Shown: piece by piece, positions 1-8,737 of the stretch | Layout of the letters: each line of letters begins with the position of its first letter | Numbering within the stretch: position 1 is the first letter of the stretch | Assembly (NCBI GenBank): GCA_020633195.1 | Contig: JACKEC010000020.1 | Span: forward strand, 248,001-312,000 | DNA length: 64,000 nt | From: Sandaracinaceae bacterium | Lineage (GTDB): Bacteria; Myxococcota_A; Polyangia; Polyangiales; Sandaracinaceae | Direction of reading: 5' to 3' | The notes under the pieces: generated by a model | What the model saw: the letters and a program-made list of their open reading frames with translations, nothing else | The model's database searches: none | What the model was told of the DNA's origin: nothing | Program-made: the position numbers and the translations under genes

Positions 1-641
1 CAGGCCGCGTACGTCGGGACCCGCAGGGTCGCCTCCGGGACGGTGCTCCGGAACGCCTGGTCGAGGAGCAAGACGTCTTCCTCGGGACCGTAGGCCTGCA
101 CCGGGTGGACGGCGAAGAAGTCGGGCGCGAGGTAGCCGAGCGCGCGCTCCGCGGTGACCGCCGCGGCGATCCGCCGATCGCCGCCGAGCAGCGTGCGCCC
201 GGCCGCGGGCGCGGGGTGGAGCGCCTCCCACGACGCGAGCCACCGGCGCCGCGGGTCCGACGCCAGGAGGCGCTGCAGGAGCGTCGTCCCCGTGCGCTGC
301 AGCCCCGTGATCACGAGCGGCGCGGCCAGGGGCGCCTCGCGCGTCGCCCGGTCGGCGGCCGCGAAGACGAGGAGGCGGTTCGCGAGCACGCCGATCAGCC
401 GCTCGCGCGTGACGAGGTGACCGACCGGGCTGAGCCGGGCCTCGGCCGCGATCGAGTCGAGGAGGACGTCGAGCGGCTCGAGGAAGTCGTCCGGGCCGAA
501 GTCGTCGAGCCCGGTGCGCGCGCGCGCCGCGTCGAGCAGCGCGTCGCGCTCGAGCCGGCCGAGGCGCGGGAGCACGCGGTTCGCCAGGGCGATCGCCCGC
601 GGCCGGTACGGCCGCCCGTAGTCGCGCGAGGTCTGCCGCAT
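1..641 (-). CDS. Sulfotransferase family protein (C-terminus cut off by window edge)
   Basis: The first 213 codons are inside the window; the gene runs off the left edge. It should transfer a sulfuryl group from PAPS to an acceptor that cannot be predicted. The 5'-phosphosulfate-binding P-loop is seen near residues 111-126 as ITGLQRTGTTLLQRLL, typical of the Sulfotransfer_3-like family, and is preceded by the helical N-terminal region these proteins carry. The ATG start lies 3 bases after the DUF1214 stop, so it is the third gene of an SDR-DUF1214-sulfotransferase operon. The domain is clear from the P-loop; the substrate is unknown. Confidence 0.8.
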   Translation of the reverse strand, partial: MRQTSRDYGRPYRPRAIALANRVLPRLGRLERDALLDAARARTGLDDFGPDDFLEPLDVLLDSIAAEARLSPVGHLVTRERLIGVLANRLLVFAAADRATREAPLAAPLVITGLQRTGTTLLQRLLASDPRRRWLASWEALHPAPAAGRTLLGGDRRIAAAVTAERALGYLAPDFFAVHPVQAYGPEEDVLLLDQAFRSTVPEATLRVPTYAA

Positions 642-644
642 GGT

Positions 645-1748
645 TCAGTCGAGCGCGGCGACGTCGCGCAGCGGCACCACGCGCGTCCGGGGCTGCGGGT
701 GCTCCTCCGCGCGGACCCAGCGGAAGCACATCGTGCCGCGCTCGTGGCCGACGGTCTGGATCCAGTTCGGGACGCCCGGGTCCTCGTGCGCGACGACGAT
801 GCGGACCGATCCGTCGTCCCGGTACGCCGCCGTCTTCGAGTTCACGTGGATGCGGAAGTAGCGGTAGTCGAGCGACTCCATCCAGTGGTTGTTGAGCTGG
901 AAGTTCCAGTGGTCGCAGGGCGGGGGCGTCGCGTCGATCACGAGCGCCTCGTCCGGCCCGAGCTTCCAGTACGAGTGGTAGTAGACGATGTTCGGGTCGC
1001 CGCCGGCCATCTTGGCGCGGTCGCGATCGAACTCCGGCAGCTCGTTGGCGTGCGCCTCGAAGCCGTTCGCCCAGGACGCGAACATCGCGGCCGCGAAGTA
1101 CACGAGGTTGCCCGACTGCGTGAGCCCCTCGTCGATCGTCTTGGCGGTCACCGGCGTCGTCTCGCCCACGCCGCCCACCGGCTCGATGTGGATGTCGGCG
1201 AGCGTCTCCGCGGCGGGGTCGAGGCGCGTCTGCCGGACGATGAGCGTGCCCGACTCGGGCTTCATCGGGAGCCAGTTCGCGGCGCCCTCCGGCTCGTCGA
1301 CCGACAGGATGATCTCGAAGGATCCGTCGTCCGCGATCGTCATCTGCGAGGCGTCGAGGGAGCCGCTCGGGGGCATCGCGGCGCCCTGGCCGTAGTGGCC
1401 GACCATGGTGCTGAAGCTGAGGTAGTGGACCGAGCCGCGGTTGCCGTAGACGCGGTAGCGCTCGGTCCCACGAATCGCAGCATTGAAATAGAAGTTGTCG
1501 GGGTTGTCCGCGCCCATCTTCGCCGTCTCGTGCACGACGCGCTGCAGGACGGGGGCGAGCGGGTCGGCGTGCTCGACGAACGTCTGCAGCGCCGCGCGCG
1601 TGATGCGGCTCAGGTAGCGGAAGCCCTCCGCGCGATCGAAGGGGTTGGCGGGGCCGTGCATCACGACCTTGCCCGCCTCGCGCAGGCGATCGCAGAAGTC
1701 GTCCCACGTCCTGCCCTCGAGGATCCGCGTCTCGCTCCGGCCGCTCAT
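645..1748 (-). CDS. DUF1214 domain-containing protein
   Basis: A protein of 367 residues. The C-terminal half carries the DUF1214 pattern: a YYHSYWKLGPDEALVI stretch, then WNFQLNNHWMESLDYR, then a segment ending in IVVAHEDPGVPNWIQT. The family has no firm biochemical role; it is often found with DUF1254, absent here. There is no signal peptide, so it is probably cytoplasmic. The ATG overlaps the TGA of the upstream SDR gene by four bases, showing translational coupling, and the sulfotransferase follows after 3 bases. An in-frame reading extends upstream through the SDR gene, but its sequence there is low-complexity and is not coding. Confidence 0.85.
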   Translation of the reverse strand: MSGRSETRILEGRTWDDFCDRLREAGKVVMHGPANPFDRAEGFRYLSRITRAALQTFVEHADPLAPVLQRVVHETAKMGADNPDNFYFNAAIRGTERYRVYGNRGSVHYLSFSTMVGHYGQGAAMPPSGSLDASQMTIADDGSFEIILSVDEPEGAANWLPMKPESGTLIVRQTRLDPAAETLADIHIEPVGGVGETTPVTAKTIDEGLTQSGNLVYFAAAMFASWANGFEAHANELPEFDRDRAKMAGGDPNIVYYHSYWKLGPDEALVIDATPPPCDHWNFQLNNHWMESLDYRYFRIHVNSKTAAYRDDGSVRIVVAHEDPGVPNWIQTVGHERGTMCFRWVRAEEHPQPRTRVVPLRDVAALD

Positions 1749-2677
1749 GCCCTGCTCCTCTCGTTCAGCAGCTCCAAGGTGGTGTCGTAGAGCCGCTTGG
1801 CCACGGCCTCGTCGCACGCGAGCTCGCTCGGCGGCGTCTCCCGCCAGCGGTGGAAGTACAGGCCCGTCTGCCCGTCGATCGCGGACGCGCACGCGAGGTA
1901 GACGACCGGCTCGGCCGCGAGGTCCGGCGGCGCGAAGAAGGCCTTCATCGTCGGTGTCAACAAGACGTGCGACCACGCGGGCGCCTCGCGCGCGATGCTG
2001 GACGCGACCGGGCCGGGGCAGAGCGTGTGCACCGCGACGTCGGGCGCGAAGCGGCGGGCCGCCTCCTGCGCCCACGTCACGAGCAGCGCCTTGGAGTAGC
2101 CGTAGCGCTCGAGCGCCTTCGTCACCGGGTAGTCGTCGGCGACGCCGAGCCGGTCGAGGTCGAGCCGGTCGGCGGACCGGTGCGTCTCCGACGCGACGAC
2201 CACCACGCGCCCGCGCTCGAGCTTCCCCGCCGCGCGCAGCCGATCCACGAGGTAGGCGCCCGCGAGGTAGTTCACCCCGATGGTGATGTCGAAGCCCTGG
2301 ACGGTCGGGCGCGACTTCGCCGGCACGAGGCCCGCGCACAGGACCACCACCTCGAGCGGAGCGTCGATCGAGGCGACGAGGGCGTCGATCGAGCGCAGGT
2401 CCGCGAGGTCGACGGGGCGGTCGTCGGCGTGGCCCCCGCGCGCCTCGATGCCCGCGACGATGTCGGCCGCGGAGCTGCGCGCCGCGCAGATCACGTGGGC
2501 GCCCCGCGAGGCGAGCTTCTCGGCGATCGGCCGGCCGAGCCCGCCCGTCGCCCCGGTCACGAGCGCGCGCTTGCCGTCGAGGCGGTCGGCCGGCGAGAGC
2601 GGGAGCGGGCGGTTGGGTCGCGCGACCCGGTCCCGGACGGCGACGAGCGTCGCGGTGAAGGGGTTCTGGTACTTCAC
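1745..2677 (-). CDS. Short-chain dehydrogenase/reductase
   Basis: A NAD(P)-dependent oxidoreductase of 310 residues. The cofactor motif TGATGGLG (residues about 41-48), a VVVLCAG strand replacing the usual NAG, a catalytic serine in VVASETH and a YGYSK catalytic Tyr/Lys pair are all visible. It resembles the retinol-dehydrogenase/WWOX-like branch of extended SDRs. The GTG start has no ribosome binding site but lies 9 bases after a TATCCT hexamer. It heads an operon with the DUF1214 and sulfotransferase genes; the kinase gene ends 40 bases upstream on the same strand. Substrate unknown. Confidence 0.87.
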   Translation of the reverse strand: MKYQNPFTATLVAVRDRVARPNRPLPLSPADRLDGKRALVTGATGGLGRPIAEKLASRGAHVICAARSSAADIVAGIEARGGHADDRPVDLADLRSIDALVASIDAPLEVVVLCAGLVPAKSRPTVQGFDITIGVNYLAGAYLVDRLRAAGKLERGRVVVVASETHRSADRLDLDRLGVADDYPVTKALERYGYSKALLVTWAQEAARRFAPDVAVHTLCPGPVASSIAREAPAWSHVLLTPTMKAFFAPPDLAAEPVVYLACASAIDGQTGLYFHRWRETPPSELACDEAVAKRLYDTTLELLNERSRA

Positions 2678-2686
2678 GGGGCGCCG

Positions 2687-2692
2687 AGGATA
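2687..2692 (-). promoter_or_regulatory. Probable -10 hexamer (TATCCT) for the SDR operon
   Basis: TATCCT on the minus strand, 9 bases before the GTG of the SDR gene. No clear -35 box is seen. It fits the near-leaderless pattern repeated across the window. Confidence 0.4.
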
Positions 2693-2717
2693 GCGCCCGG
2701 CGCCGCCCGACGGACGG

Positions 2718-4397
2718 CTAGTTGTTGTCGCCGAAGGGGTTGCGCAGATCGCCGCGCGACGGGCCGGTCCCCGGGTTCGACGTCGTCGAGGGCGGGTTCG
2801 ACGGCGGGTTCGAGGGGCGGTTCGGGTGGATCAGCGGATCGGCCGGCGGGTTCGGGTTCGTCGGCGCGGCCACGGTGGTCGTTCCGCCGCGTCGACCGGT
2901 GACCGGGCGCCGGCTCGTGTCCATCGTCAGCATCACCTGGGGCTGCGTCATCGCGCCGACGGTGAAGGTCCGCTCCGCGAAGCCGGAGAGGTGGATGCGG
3001 TACTCGATCGCGGGCTCGCCGCGGGCCGGCTTGATGATCGTGACCGGGGTGTTGCCGACGAGCGATCCGTCGGGGCCGAAGACCTCCGCGCCCTCGGGCT
3101 CGGTGGACAGCACCACCTCGGTGTTCGCCGACGTGCCGCCGGTCTCGACGACGCCGTCGTCCTCGTCGGGGTCTTCCACCGGGTCCGGATCGGCCTGACC
3201 GATCGGGTCGGGGTCGGCCGGCGGGTCGGGGTCGGGCGGGTTGTCGACCGGCGTCGGATCGGCCGGCGTCTCGCCGGGCATCACGAAGTACGTCACGCCG
3301 AACGCGGCGGCGGCGAGGACCGGGATCGCGATCAGCGCGATCATGAGCCCGTTGCCCTTCTTCTCGACCGGCGGGACCGTCTCGGTCGGCGGCTTGGTCG
3401 TGGGCGGCTCGCCCGGTACGGGGCCCTCGCCGTACGGCGTGTCGGGCTTCGGCGGCAGGCTCCTGTCGATCTCCGACATGACCGCCTCGGGCGTCATGCC
3501 CTTCGCGAGCGCGTCGAGGTCGGCCTTGAGCTCGGCCATCGTCTGGTAGCGAGAGCTCGGCTTCTTGGCGAGGCACTTGAGGATCACCGCCTCGAGCCCC
3601 GGCGGCACGTCGACCGGCGGCGGGAGCTGGCGGGGCGGGATCGGCTGCTCGTACACGTGCTTGGTGAGCAGCCCCATCAGGTTGTCGGCGTCGAAGGGCA
3701 CGCGCCCGCACGCCATCTCGTAGAGCATCACGCCGAGGGCGTAGATGTCGGTCCGATGGTCGACCTCGTGGCCCGCGCACTGCTCGGGCGACATGTAGTG
3801 CGGCGTGCCGAAGACCTGACCGGCCTGCGTGAGCTTCGTGTCGGTGGAGCTCGCCACCTTCGCGATGCCGAAGTCGAGCACCTTCACGAACTCGGGATCC
3901 GAGCCGTGCTTCACGAGGTGGACGTTGTCGGGCTTGAGGTCCCGATGGACGATCTGGCGGGCGTGCGCCGCGCCGAGCGCGTCGGCGAGCTGCGAGCCGA
4001 TCTTGAGCAGGCGCTTGGTCTCGAGCGGCTTGCCGGTGAGCACCTTGGAGAGCGACGGGCCGTCGAGCATCTCCATGACGAAGTAGGTCGAGCCGTCCTC
4101 GAGCGAGCCGAAGTCGGAGACGTCGCAGATGTGCGGGCTGCCGATCGCGCTCGCCGCGCGCGCCTCGCGCTTGAAGCGCGCGATGATCTTCTCGTCGCGC
4201 GAGACGTCGGGCTTGAGGATCTTGATCGCGACGGGCTTCTCGAGCGCCTCGTGGAGGGCGAAGTAGACGACACCCATCCCACCCTGACCGAGGAGCTTCT
4301 TGACGACGTAGCGGTTGTCGATCTTCGACCCGATCCTCGGGTCCGTGGGACCGCCGGTGTCGGTCTCGACGAGGGTCAGGTTGGGCTCAGAAGACAT
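2718..4397 (-). CDS. Transmembrane Ser/Thr protein kinase with PEGA domain
   Basis: 559 residues. The N-terminal Hanks-type kinase has the glycine loop GQGGMGVVY, the VAIKIL lysine, the HRDLKPDN catalytic loop, DFGIAK and a SPE activation-segment end. A Gly/Pro/Thr-rich juxtamembrane stretch is followed by one membrane helix (LMIALIAIPVLAAAAFGV) and an acidic, proline-rich extracytoplasmic linker. A PEGA-like domain (TEPEGAEVFGPDGSLVGNTP) and a Pro/Asn-rich tail follow. The kinase is cytoplasmic and the PEGA domain lies outside the inner membrane. I start at the ATG giving MSSEPNLTL because the 19 codons before it are Arg/Ala-rich noncoding-like sequence. Target unknown. Confidence 0.93.
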   Translation of the reverse strand: MSSEPNLTLVETDTGGPTDPRIGSKIDNRYVVKKLLGQGGMGVVYFALHEALEKPVAIKILKPDVSRDEKIIARFKREARAASAIGSPHICDVSDFGSLEDGSTYFVMEMLDGPSLSKVLTGKPLETKRLLKIGSQLADALGAAHARQIVHRDLKPDNVHLVKHGSDPEFVKVLDFGIAKVASSTDTKLTQAGQVFGTPHYMSPEQCAGHEVDHRTDIYALGVMLYEMACGRVPFDADNLMGLLTKHVYEQPIPPRQLPPPVDVPPGLEAVILKCLAKKPSSRYQTMAELKADLDALAKGMTPEAVMSEIDRSLPPKPDTPYGEGPVPGEPPTTKPPTETVPPVEKKGNGLMIALIAIPVLAAAAFGVTYFVMPGETPADPTPVDNPPDPDPPADPDPIGQADPDPVEDPDEDDGVVETGGTSANTEVVLSTEPEGAEVFGPDGSLVGNTPVTIIKPARGEPAIEYRIHLSGFAERTFTVGAMTQPQVMLTMDTSRRPVTGRRGGTTTVAAPTNPNPPADPLIHPNRPSNPPSNPPSTTSNPGTGPSRGDLRNPFGDNN

Positions 4398-4529
4398 CTT
4401 TTGGGCTGCAGCAAGGGGTGTGCCCCTTCGGGCGCGCCCGCAACGTGGAACCACGGGCGGGCACGATCCTTGGGAGCCGTGGCAGGCACGACGCGTCTGC
4501 GTCTACTTTGGCGGTGGGGCGTCGAGACT

Positions 4530-5147
4530 TCAAGGATTCTCGGCCGCGAGCCGGTCGAGGTCGGCGCGCAGCTGCTCCATGCACCGAGAGACCTCGCCGA
4601 CGCGGTCCTCGTCGAGCTGCTCGACGTGCGTCACGAGGCTCTCGAGGCGGTCCGCCGTCGACCGCACGCGGCCGAGCAGCTCGCGCCGCTGGTCGTCCTC
4701 GCTCTTGGGCCGGAGCACGTCGTTGAAGCGCCGCCGGAGGGCCGGCGCGCCCGCGAGATCTTCGAAGATCGCGGTCTTCAGGTCGGCGACGACCTCCTCC
4801 GCCGGCGGCTCCGGGACGGGGTCGCCCTCGCGCTTCGGCTTGGGGTGCACGGCCTTGGCGAAGTAGTCCACCGCGTCCATCGTCGGCAGCTCCTGCGCCA
4901 CGCCGTCCCACTCGAGGACGTGCGGCGCGTGCCGCTCCATCGCCGAGAAGCTCCCCGTGAGCTTGTCCACGGTGCTGCGCTTGATGTTCAGCTCCTCGAG
5001 CGCGTAGCCGTGGAGCGTCTCGAACCCCCACTCCCGATAGAGATCGCGGCTGCGCACGTTGACGAGCGCTTCGGCCATGTCGACCCACGATCGCTTGAAC
5101 GAGCGCGCCCGGGTGACGACCTGCATTCGATACGCTTCTTTCGACAC
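4530..5147 (-). CDS. Conserved-looking hypothetical protein
   Basis: 205 residues with no family I recognise. The N-terminus (MSKEAYRMQVVTRARSFKRS) is basic, the middle has an aromatic patch, and the C-terminal half is predicted helical and acidic with regular Leu/Glu spacing, suggesting coiled coil. There is no signal peptide or membrane segment. I choose a GTG start because it lies 6 bases after a TATCAT hexamer; the alternative is an internal ATG 21 bases downstream. It is divergent from guaB1, whose start is only 27 bases away. Confidence 0.75.
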   Translation of the reverse strand: MSKEAYRMQVVTRARSFKRSWVDMAEALVNVRSRDLYREWGFETLHGYALEELNIKRSTVDKLTGSFSAMERHAPHVLEWDGVAQELPTMDAVDYFAKAVHPKPKREGDPVPEPPAEEVVADLKTAIFEDLAGAPALRRRFNDVLRPKSEDDQRRELLGRVRSTADRLESLVTHVEQLDEDRVGEVSRCMEQLRADLDRLAAENP

Positions 5148-5153
5148 GGCGCG

Positions 5154-5159
5154 ATGATA
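5154..5159 (-). promoter_or_regulatory. Probable -10 hexamer (TATCAT) for the hypothetical gene
   Basis: TATCAT on the minus strand ends 6 bases before the GTG at 5147, placing a transcription start on or next to the start codon. The same AT-rich patch holds TAGAAC on the plus strand, 11 bases before the guaB1 ATG, so it may serve both directions. Confidence 0.45.
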
Positions 5160-5174
5160 GAACCCCGAGCGGTC

Positions 5175-6617
5175 ATGCGCTTCCTCCATCCTGAACACGA
5201 CGCTCACCTCGAGCTTGCGCTCGAGGACGTCTTCCTGGTCCCCCGCAAATTCGAGGGTCTGTCGCGCCTCGAGAGCGACCTCACGCCCGTCGATTTTCCG
5301 GGCGGGAGCCACCCGGTGGTCACCGCGAACATGAACGCGGTCACGGGCAAGCGGATGGCCGAGACGGTCGCGCGCTTCGGCGGGCTCGGGGTCCTGCCGC
5401 AGGACATGAGCCTCGACACGGTCGAGTGGATCGTCCGGCACATCAAGGGCGCCGACCCTCGCTACGACACGGCGCTGTTCGTCTCGCCGGACGCGACGCT
5501 TCGCGACGTCGAGGGCCTGATGCGCAAGCGCGCGCACTTCATGGTGGTCGTCGTCGACGACGAGCGCCGCCCCATCGGGGTGGTCACGCCGGCCGACCTC
5601 CGGGATCGCGACCAGTACTCGAAGGTCCGCCACTTCATGCAGGGCGAGGTCGTCACGATCGCGACCGGCACGACCAACCGCGAGGCGTTCCTGCGGATGG
5701 AGCGGGAGCGCCTCAAGGCGGTCCCCGTGGTCGACGACGAGGGCCGGCTGAGCGGGATCCTCACGCGCGACGACGCGGTCCGGCTCGAGCTGCTCAGCGC
5801 GAGCGCGAACGCCTCCGGGGAGCTGATGGTGGCGGCCGCGGTCGGCATCTCGAGCGAGGCCCGCGCGCGCGCCGCGGCGCTCCGCGACATCGGCGTCGAC
5901 GTGCTCGTGCTCGACACCGCGCACGGCCACCAGCGCCGGATGATCGAGGCGCTCGGCGCGGTGCGCGAGGTCTGCGACGTGCCGCTCGTCGCGGGCAACG
6001 TGTGCACCGCCGAGGGCACCCGCGACCTGATCGAGGCGGGCGCCGACGTGGTGAAGGTGAACGTGGGCCCGGGCGCGATGTGCACCACGCGGATGCAGAC
6101 GGGCGTGGGCCGACCGACCTTCAGCGCGGTGCGCGCGTGCGCCGCCGAGGCGCGCAGGCTGGGCAAGCACGCCTGGGCCGACGGCGGCGTGAGGCACCCG
6201 CGCGACGTCGCGCTCTACATGGCCGCGGGCGCGTCCCGGGTGATGATCGGGACGATGCTCGCGGGGACCTTCGAGTCCCCGGGCGACGTGAAGGTCGACG
6301 CCGAGGGCCGGATCTACAAGCAGAACTACGGGATGGCGTCGGCCCGCGCGGTCGCCGAGCGCACGAGCGGCCTCGACGCGTTCGAGCGTGCCAAGAAGGG
6401 CTTCTTCCGCGAGGGCATCAGCACCTCGCGCATCTACATCCAGCCCGGGCGCGAGTCGGTGGGCGCGATCCTCGTGGACGTGATCACGGGCCTCCAGTCC
6501 GCGCTGACCTACGTCGGCGCGGCCGACCTCGAGGCGTTCCACGACCGCGCCGTGGTGGGCGTGCAGACCTCGAGCGGCTTCGGCGAGGGCACGCCCCACG
6601 GGCGCGTGGTCGGCTGA
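5175..6617 (+). CDS. guaB1: GuaB1-type IMP dehydrogenase-related protein, probable GMP reductase
   Basis: 480 residues, the usual length of the GuaB1 (IMP_DH_rel_1) family, best known in actinobacteria, where characterised members reduce GMP to IMP rather than oxidise IMP. The diagnostic N-terminus is present (MRFLHPEHDAHLELALEDVF, then VVTANMNAVTGKRMAETVA). A pair of CBS domains follows (about residues 95-205). The TIM-barrel catalytic loop GPGAMCTTRMQTGVG has its cysteine at residue 303. The role is purine salvage in the cytoplasm. It ends one base before the stop of the convergent Coq4-like gene. The family assignment is strong; GMP reductase activity is carried over from the family. Confidence 0.9.
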   Translation: MRFLHPEHDAHLELALEDVFLVPRKFEGLSRLESDLTPVDFPGGSHPVVTANMNAVTGKRMAETVARFGGLGVLPQDMSLDTVEWIVRHIKGADPRYDTALFVSPDATLRDVEGLMRKRAHFMVVVVDDERRPIGVVTPADLRDRDQYSKVRHFMQGEVVTIATGTTNREAFLRMERERLKAVPVVDDEGRLSGILTRDDAVRLELLSASANASGELMVAAAVGISSEARARAAALRDIGVDVLVLDTAHGHQRRMIEALGAVREVCDVPLVAGNVCTAEGTRDLIEAGADVVKVNVGPGAMCTTRMQTGVGRPTFSAVRACAAEARRLGKHAWADGGVRHPRDVALYMAAGASRVMIGTMLAGTFESPGDVKVDAEGRIYKQNYGMASARAVAERTSGLDAFERAKKGFFREGISTSRIYIQPGRESVGAILVDVITGLQSALTYVGAADLEAFHDRAVVGVQTSSGFGEGTPHGRVVG

Positions 6618-7334
6618 TCAGGCGGCGAGCGCCGCGTCGCGGTCCGCCTTGTAGAAGGGGCGGTAGACGGGCACCGAGGTGATCCCGAGCTCCACCCGGA
6701 CCTCGTCGAGGGGCCGGAGCAGGAGCGCCTCCCAGTCCGCGGTCGGGAACCACTCGGCCCGGCGGCCGCGGGCGAGCATCTCGCGGACCATGCGCCGGCC
6801 GGGGCCGCCGCTGTCGGGCAGGGTGAAGGTGTGGGCGAAGCCCGCGGCGACGAGGAAGCCCGTCCCCAGGCTGCCGGTCTGCGCGGTGGTGAAGGCGAGC
6901 ACGCCCAGCTCCCCGGCGAGGTCGGTCCGGCAGCCGAGGACCACGTGGAAGAGGTCGTGGCTGTCGCGCATGCGGTCGGCGACGAACAGGCGGTCGGCGT
7001 CGAGGAGAGCGCGGTCCTCGTGCAAGCTCGCGTCGATGAGCCCGCCGGGGACGAGGCCCTCGCGCTGGCAGAAGTCGAAGTAGGCGCGGCCGAGGCTGCC
7101 CGCGGGCATCGCGGCGAGCGCGTCCGCGTCCTGGATGTGGGCGAGCAGCGAGGGGCGCTCGCGGAGGAGCCGGCGACCGGCCTCGGTCGACTGGAACCGC
7201 CGGTAGAGGCGGTCGATCCCGCCGTTGTCGATGGCGCGGACGATGGTGAAGGCCTCCTCCGTCTGCTCGGGGTCGGCGAGCAGGCGGCGCATGGCGGCGG
7301 CGGCTTCGAGGGGGCGGAACGTTTCGTTGTTCAT
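6618..7334 (-). CDS. Coq4 family protein
   Basis: 238 residues. The Coq4 metal-site signature is visible as HDLFHVVLGCRTDLAGE, giving H126, D127, H130 and E142. In eukaryotes and some bacteria Coq4 acts in ubiquinone biosynthesis, probably in C1 decarboxylation/hydroxylation. Bacterial stand-alone homologues like this one are of uncertain role. A good ribosome binding site (GGAGAA) lies 5 bases before the ATG. It is divergent from a TetR regulator, and a palindrome lies between them, so its expression is probably repressed by that regulator. That suggests inducible use rather than housekeeping quinone synthesis. Confidence 0.85.
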   Translation of the reverse strand: MNNETFRPLEAAAAMRRLLADPEQTEEAFTIVRAIDNGGIDRLYRRFQSTEAGRRLLRERPSLLAHIQDADALAAMPAGSLGRAYFDFCQREGLVPGGLIDASLHEDRALLDADRLFVADRMRDSHDLFHVVLGCRTDLAGELGVLAFTTAQTGSLGTGFLVAAGFAHTFTLPDSGGPGRRMVREMLARGRRAEWFPTADWEALLLRPLDEVRVELGITSVPVYRPFYKADRDAALAA

Positions 7335-7344
7335 CGTGTTCTCC

Positions 7345-7368
7345 GTTACTTACCACCAGGTAAGTTAC
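7345..7368. promoter_or_regulatory. TetR-type operator palindrome between coq4-like and tetR genes
   Basis: Two 10-base arms, GTTACTTACC and GGTAAGTTAC, separated by 4 bases, form an inverted repeat with one mismatch pair. The core half-site GGTAAGT recurs directly at 7374-7380, 15 bases on. The site lies just upstream of the coq4-like gene's ribosome binding site and 54 bases before the tetR start, so binding could repress both genes. Confidence 0.7.
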
Positions 7369-7408
7369 AAGAAGGTAAGTAAGTTCGATCGGCGAGACGG
7401 TCAAGGGC

Positions 7409-7414
7409 TAGAAT
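7409..7414 (+). promoter_or_regulatory. Probable -10 hexamer (TAGAAT) for tetR
   Basis: TAGAAT lies 8 bases before the tetR ATG, with no ribosome binding site between. This predicts a leaderless or nearly leaderless transcript. Confidence 0.5.
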
Positions 7415-7422
7415 CGCGCTCG

Positions 7423-8040
7423 ATGGCCAGGCGACGCAGGTTGAGCGGCGAGGAGGCGAGGGCCCGGATCCTGGAGGCGGCCACCGAGCGGCTGGGCCAG
7501 GTCGGCCCGGCCGGGTTGAAGCTCGCGACGCTGGCGAAGGAGCTCGGCGTCTCCCACCAGGCGATCCTCCATCACTTCGGGAGCCGCGACGGCCTGGTCG
7601 CGGAGGTGCTGCGGCGCGCGCTCGACGACCTGCAGGCCGAGCTTGCGGGCGGCCTCATGGTCCTCGACGACCACGAGGGGGCGGGCTCGCCGATGATCGA
7701 TCGCGCCTACGAGGTGATGGCGGACCAGGGCTACGGGAAGCTCCTCGCGCACCTCGCGCTCTCCGAGCACGACAACCGCGAGCTCGATCGCCGGCGCCCG
7801 CTGCAGATGCTCGCGCACATGGCGCACTTGGTCCGCGAGCGGAACACGGGGCAGCCCCACGACCCGCGCGACACGACGTTCACCCTGATGCTGCTGACCT
7901 ACAGCGTGCTCGGCGCGGCGGTGTTCGAGGACAGCGTGCTCGTCGCCGCGGGGCTCGGAGAGGACCCGACCGCGCGCGCCGACTACCGGGCCTGGCTCGC
8001 CTCGCTCGTCACCAAGCACCTCGAGGGCAGCGACCCCTGA
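7423..8040 (+). CDS. TetR/AcrR family transcriptional regulator
   Basis: 205 residues. The N-terminal helix-turn-helix is typical (ARILEAATERLGQVG, then LATLAKELGVSHQAILHHFG). The C-terminal ligand-binding half is variable and gives no clue to the inducer. It is divergent from the Coq4-like gene across a clear palindrome, so it probably controls that gene and itself. The HAD gene follows after 8 bases and may be co-transcribed. I reject a longer in-frame start at 7225 because it would read through the operator and into the Coq4-like gene. Confidence 0.92.
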   Translation: MARRRRLSGEEARARILEAATERLGQVGPAGLKLATLAKELGVSHQAILHHFGSRDGLVAEVLRRALDDLQAELAGGLMVLDDHEGAGSPMIDRAYEVMADQGYGKLLAHLALSEHDNRELDRRRPLQMLAHMAHLVRERNTGQPHDPRDTTFTLMLLTYSVLGAAVFEDSVLVAAGLGEDPTARADYRAWLASLVTKHLEGSDP

Positions 8041-8048
8041 TCCTTGCT

Positions 8049-8702
8049 ATGGCAGGCGCGATGTTCGACGCCGTGCTCTTCGACCTCGACGGGACCCTGC
8101 TCGACTCGATCGACCTGATCCTGGCGAGCTACCGCCACACCCTGGCGGAGCACGGGCTGCCTCCCCACTCCGACGAGGACGTGCTGTCCGGGCTCGGGAC
8201 GACGCTCGAGGCGCAGTTCCGGCGCTGGGGCTACGAGGCTCGGCTCGACGCGCTCGTCGCGAGCTACGTGGCCCACAACCTGGCGGTGCACGACGCGCTC
8301 GTGCGCCCCTACCCCGGCGTGAACGACGTCGTCCGCGCGCTGCACGCCGATGGCGTCCCGCTCGGGCTCGTGACGAGCAAGCGGCGCCGGGGCGGCGAGC
8401 AGGGGCTGCGCGCGCTCGGGCTCGAGGGGCTCTTCGCGGTGGAGATCTACGGCGACGAGGTGACGTCTCCGAAGCCGGACCCCGATCCGGTGCGGCGCGC
8501 GCTCGCCGGCCTCGGGCTCCCCGCCTCGCGGCGCGTGACGTTCGTGGGCGACGCGGTGCACGACGTGGACGCGGGCCGGGCCGCGGGGATCCACACGATC
8601 GGGGTCACCTGGGGCGCCGGCCGGCGCGAAGAGCTCGCGCAGGCCGACGCGCTCGTCGACGACGCGGCCGGGCTCGCGCGCCTGCTCCGGCCGGGGTCCT
8701 GA
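8049..8702 (+). CDS. HAD family hydrolase, phosphoglycolate-phosphatase-like
   Basis: 217 residues. HAD motif I is FDLDGTLLDS (nucleophile D12, acid/base D14), motif II is LGLVTSKRR, motif III contains the lysine of SPKPDPDPV and motif IV is FVGDAVHDVDAG. The cap insert between motifs I and II makes it subfamily IA, close to Gph/PpaX phosphatases that clear phosphoglycolate or pyrophosphate. The real substrate cannot be told. It starts 8 bases after tetR and is probably in one transcript with it. A second ATG four codons later is an alternative start. Confidence 0.87.
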   Translation: MAGAMFDAVLFDLDGTLLDSIDLILASYRHTLAEHGLPPHSDEDVLSGLGTTLEAQFRRWGYEARLDALVASYVAHNLAVHDALVRPYPGVNDVVRALHADGVPLGLVTSKRRRGGEQGLRALGLEGLFAVEIYGDEVTSPKPDPDPVRRALAGLGLPASRRVTFVGDAVHDVDAGRAAGIHTIGVTWGAGRREELAQADALVDDAAGLARLLRPGS

Positions 8703-8737
8703 GCCCCCCGCGGCGCGCGCCGGGCTCCGCGCGCGGC

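Noticed and set aside
2826..5174. Upstream in-frame extension of guaB1
   Set aside because: The 783 codons before the true ATG are antisense to the kinase and the hypothetical gene. The family's N-terminus begins exactly at 5175.
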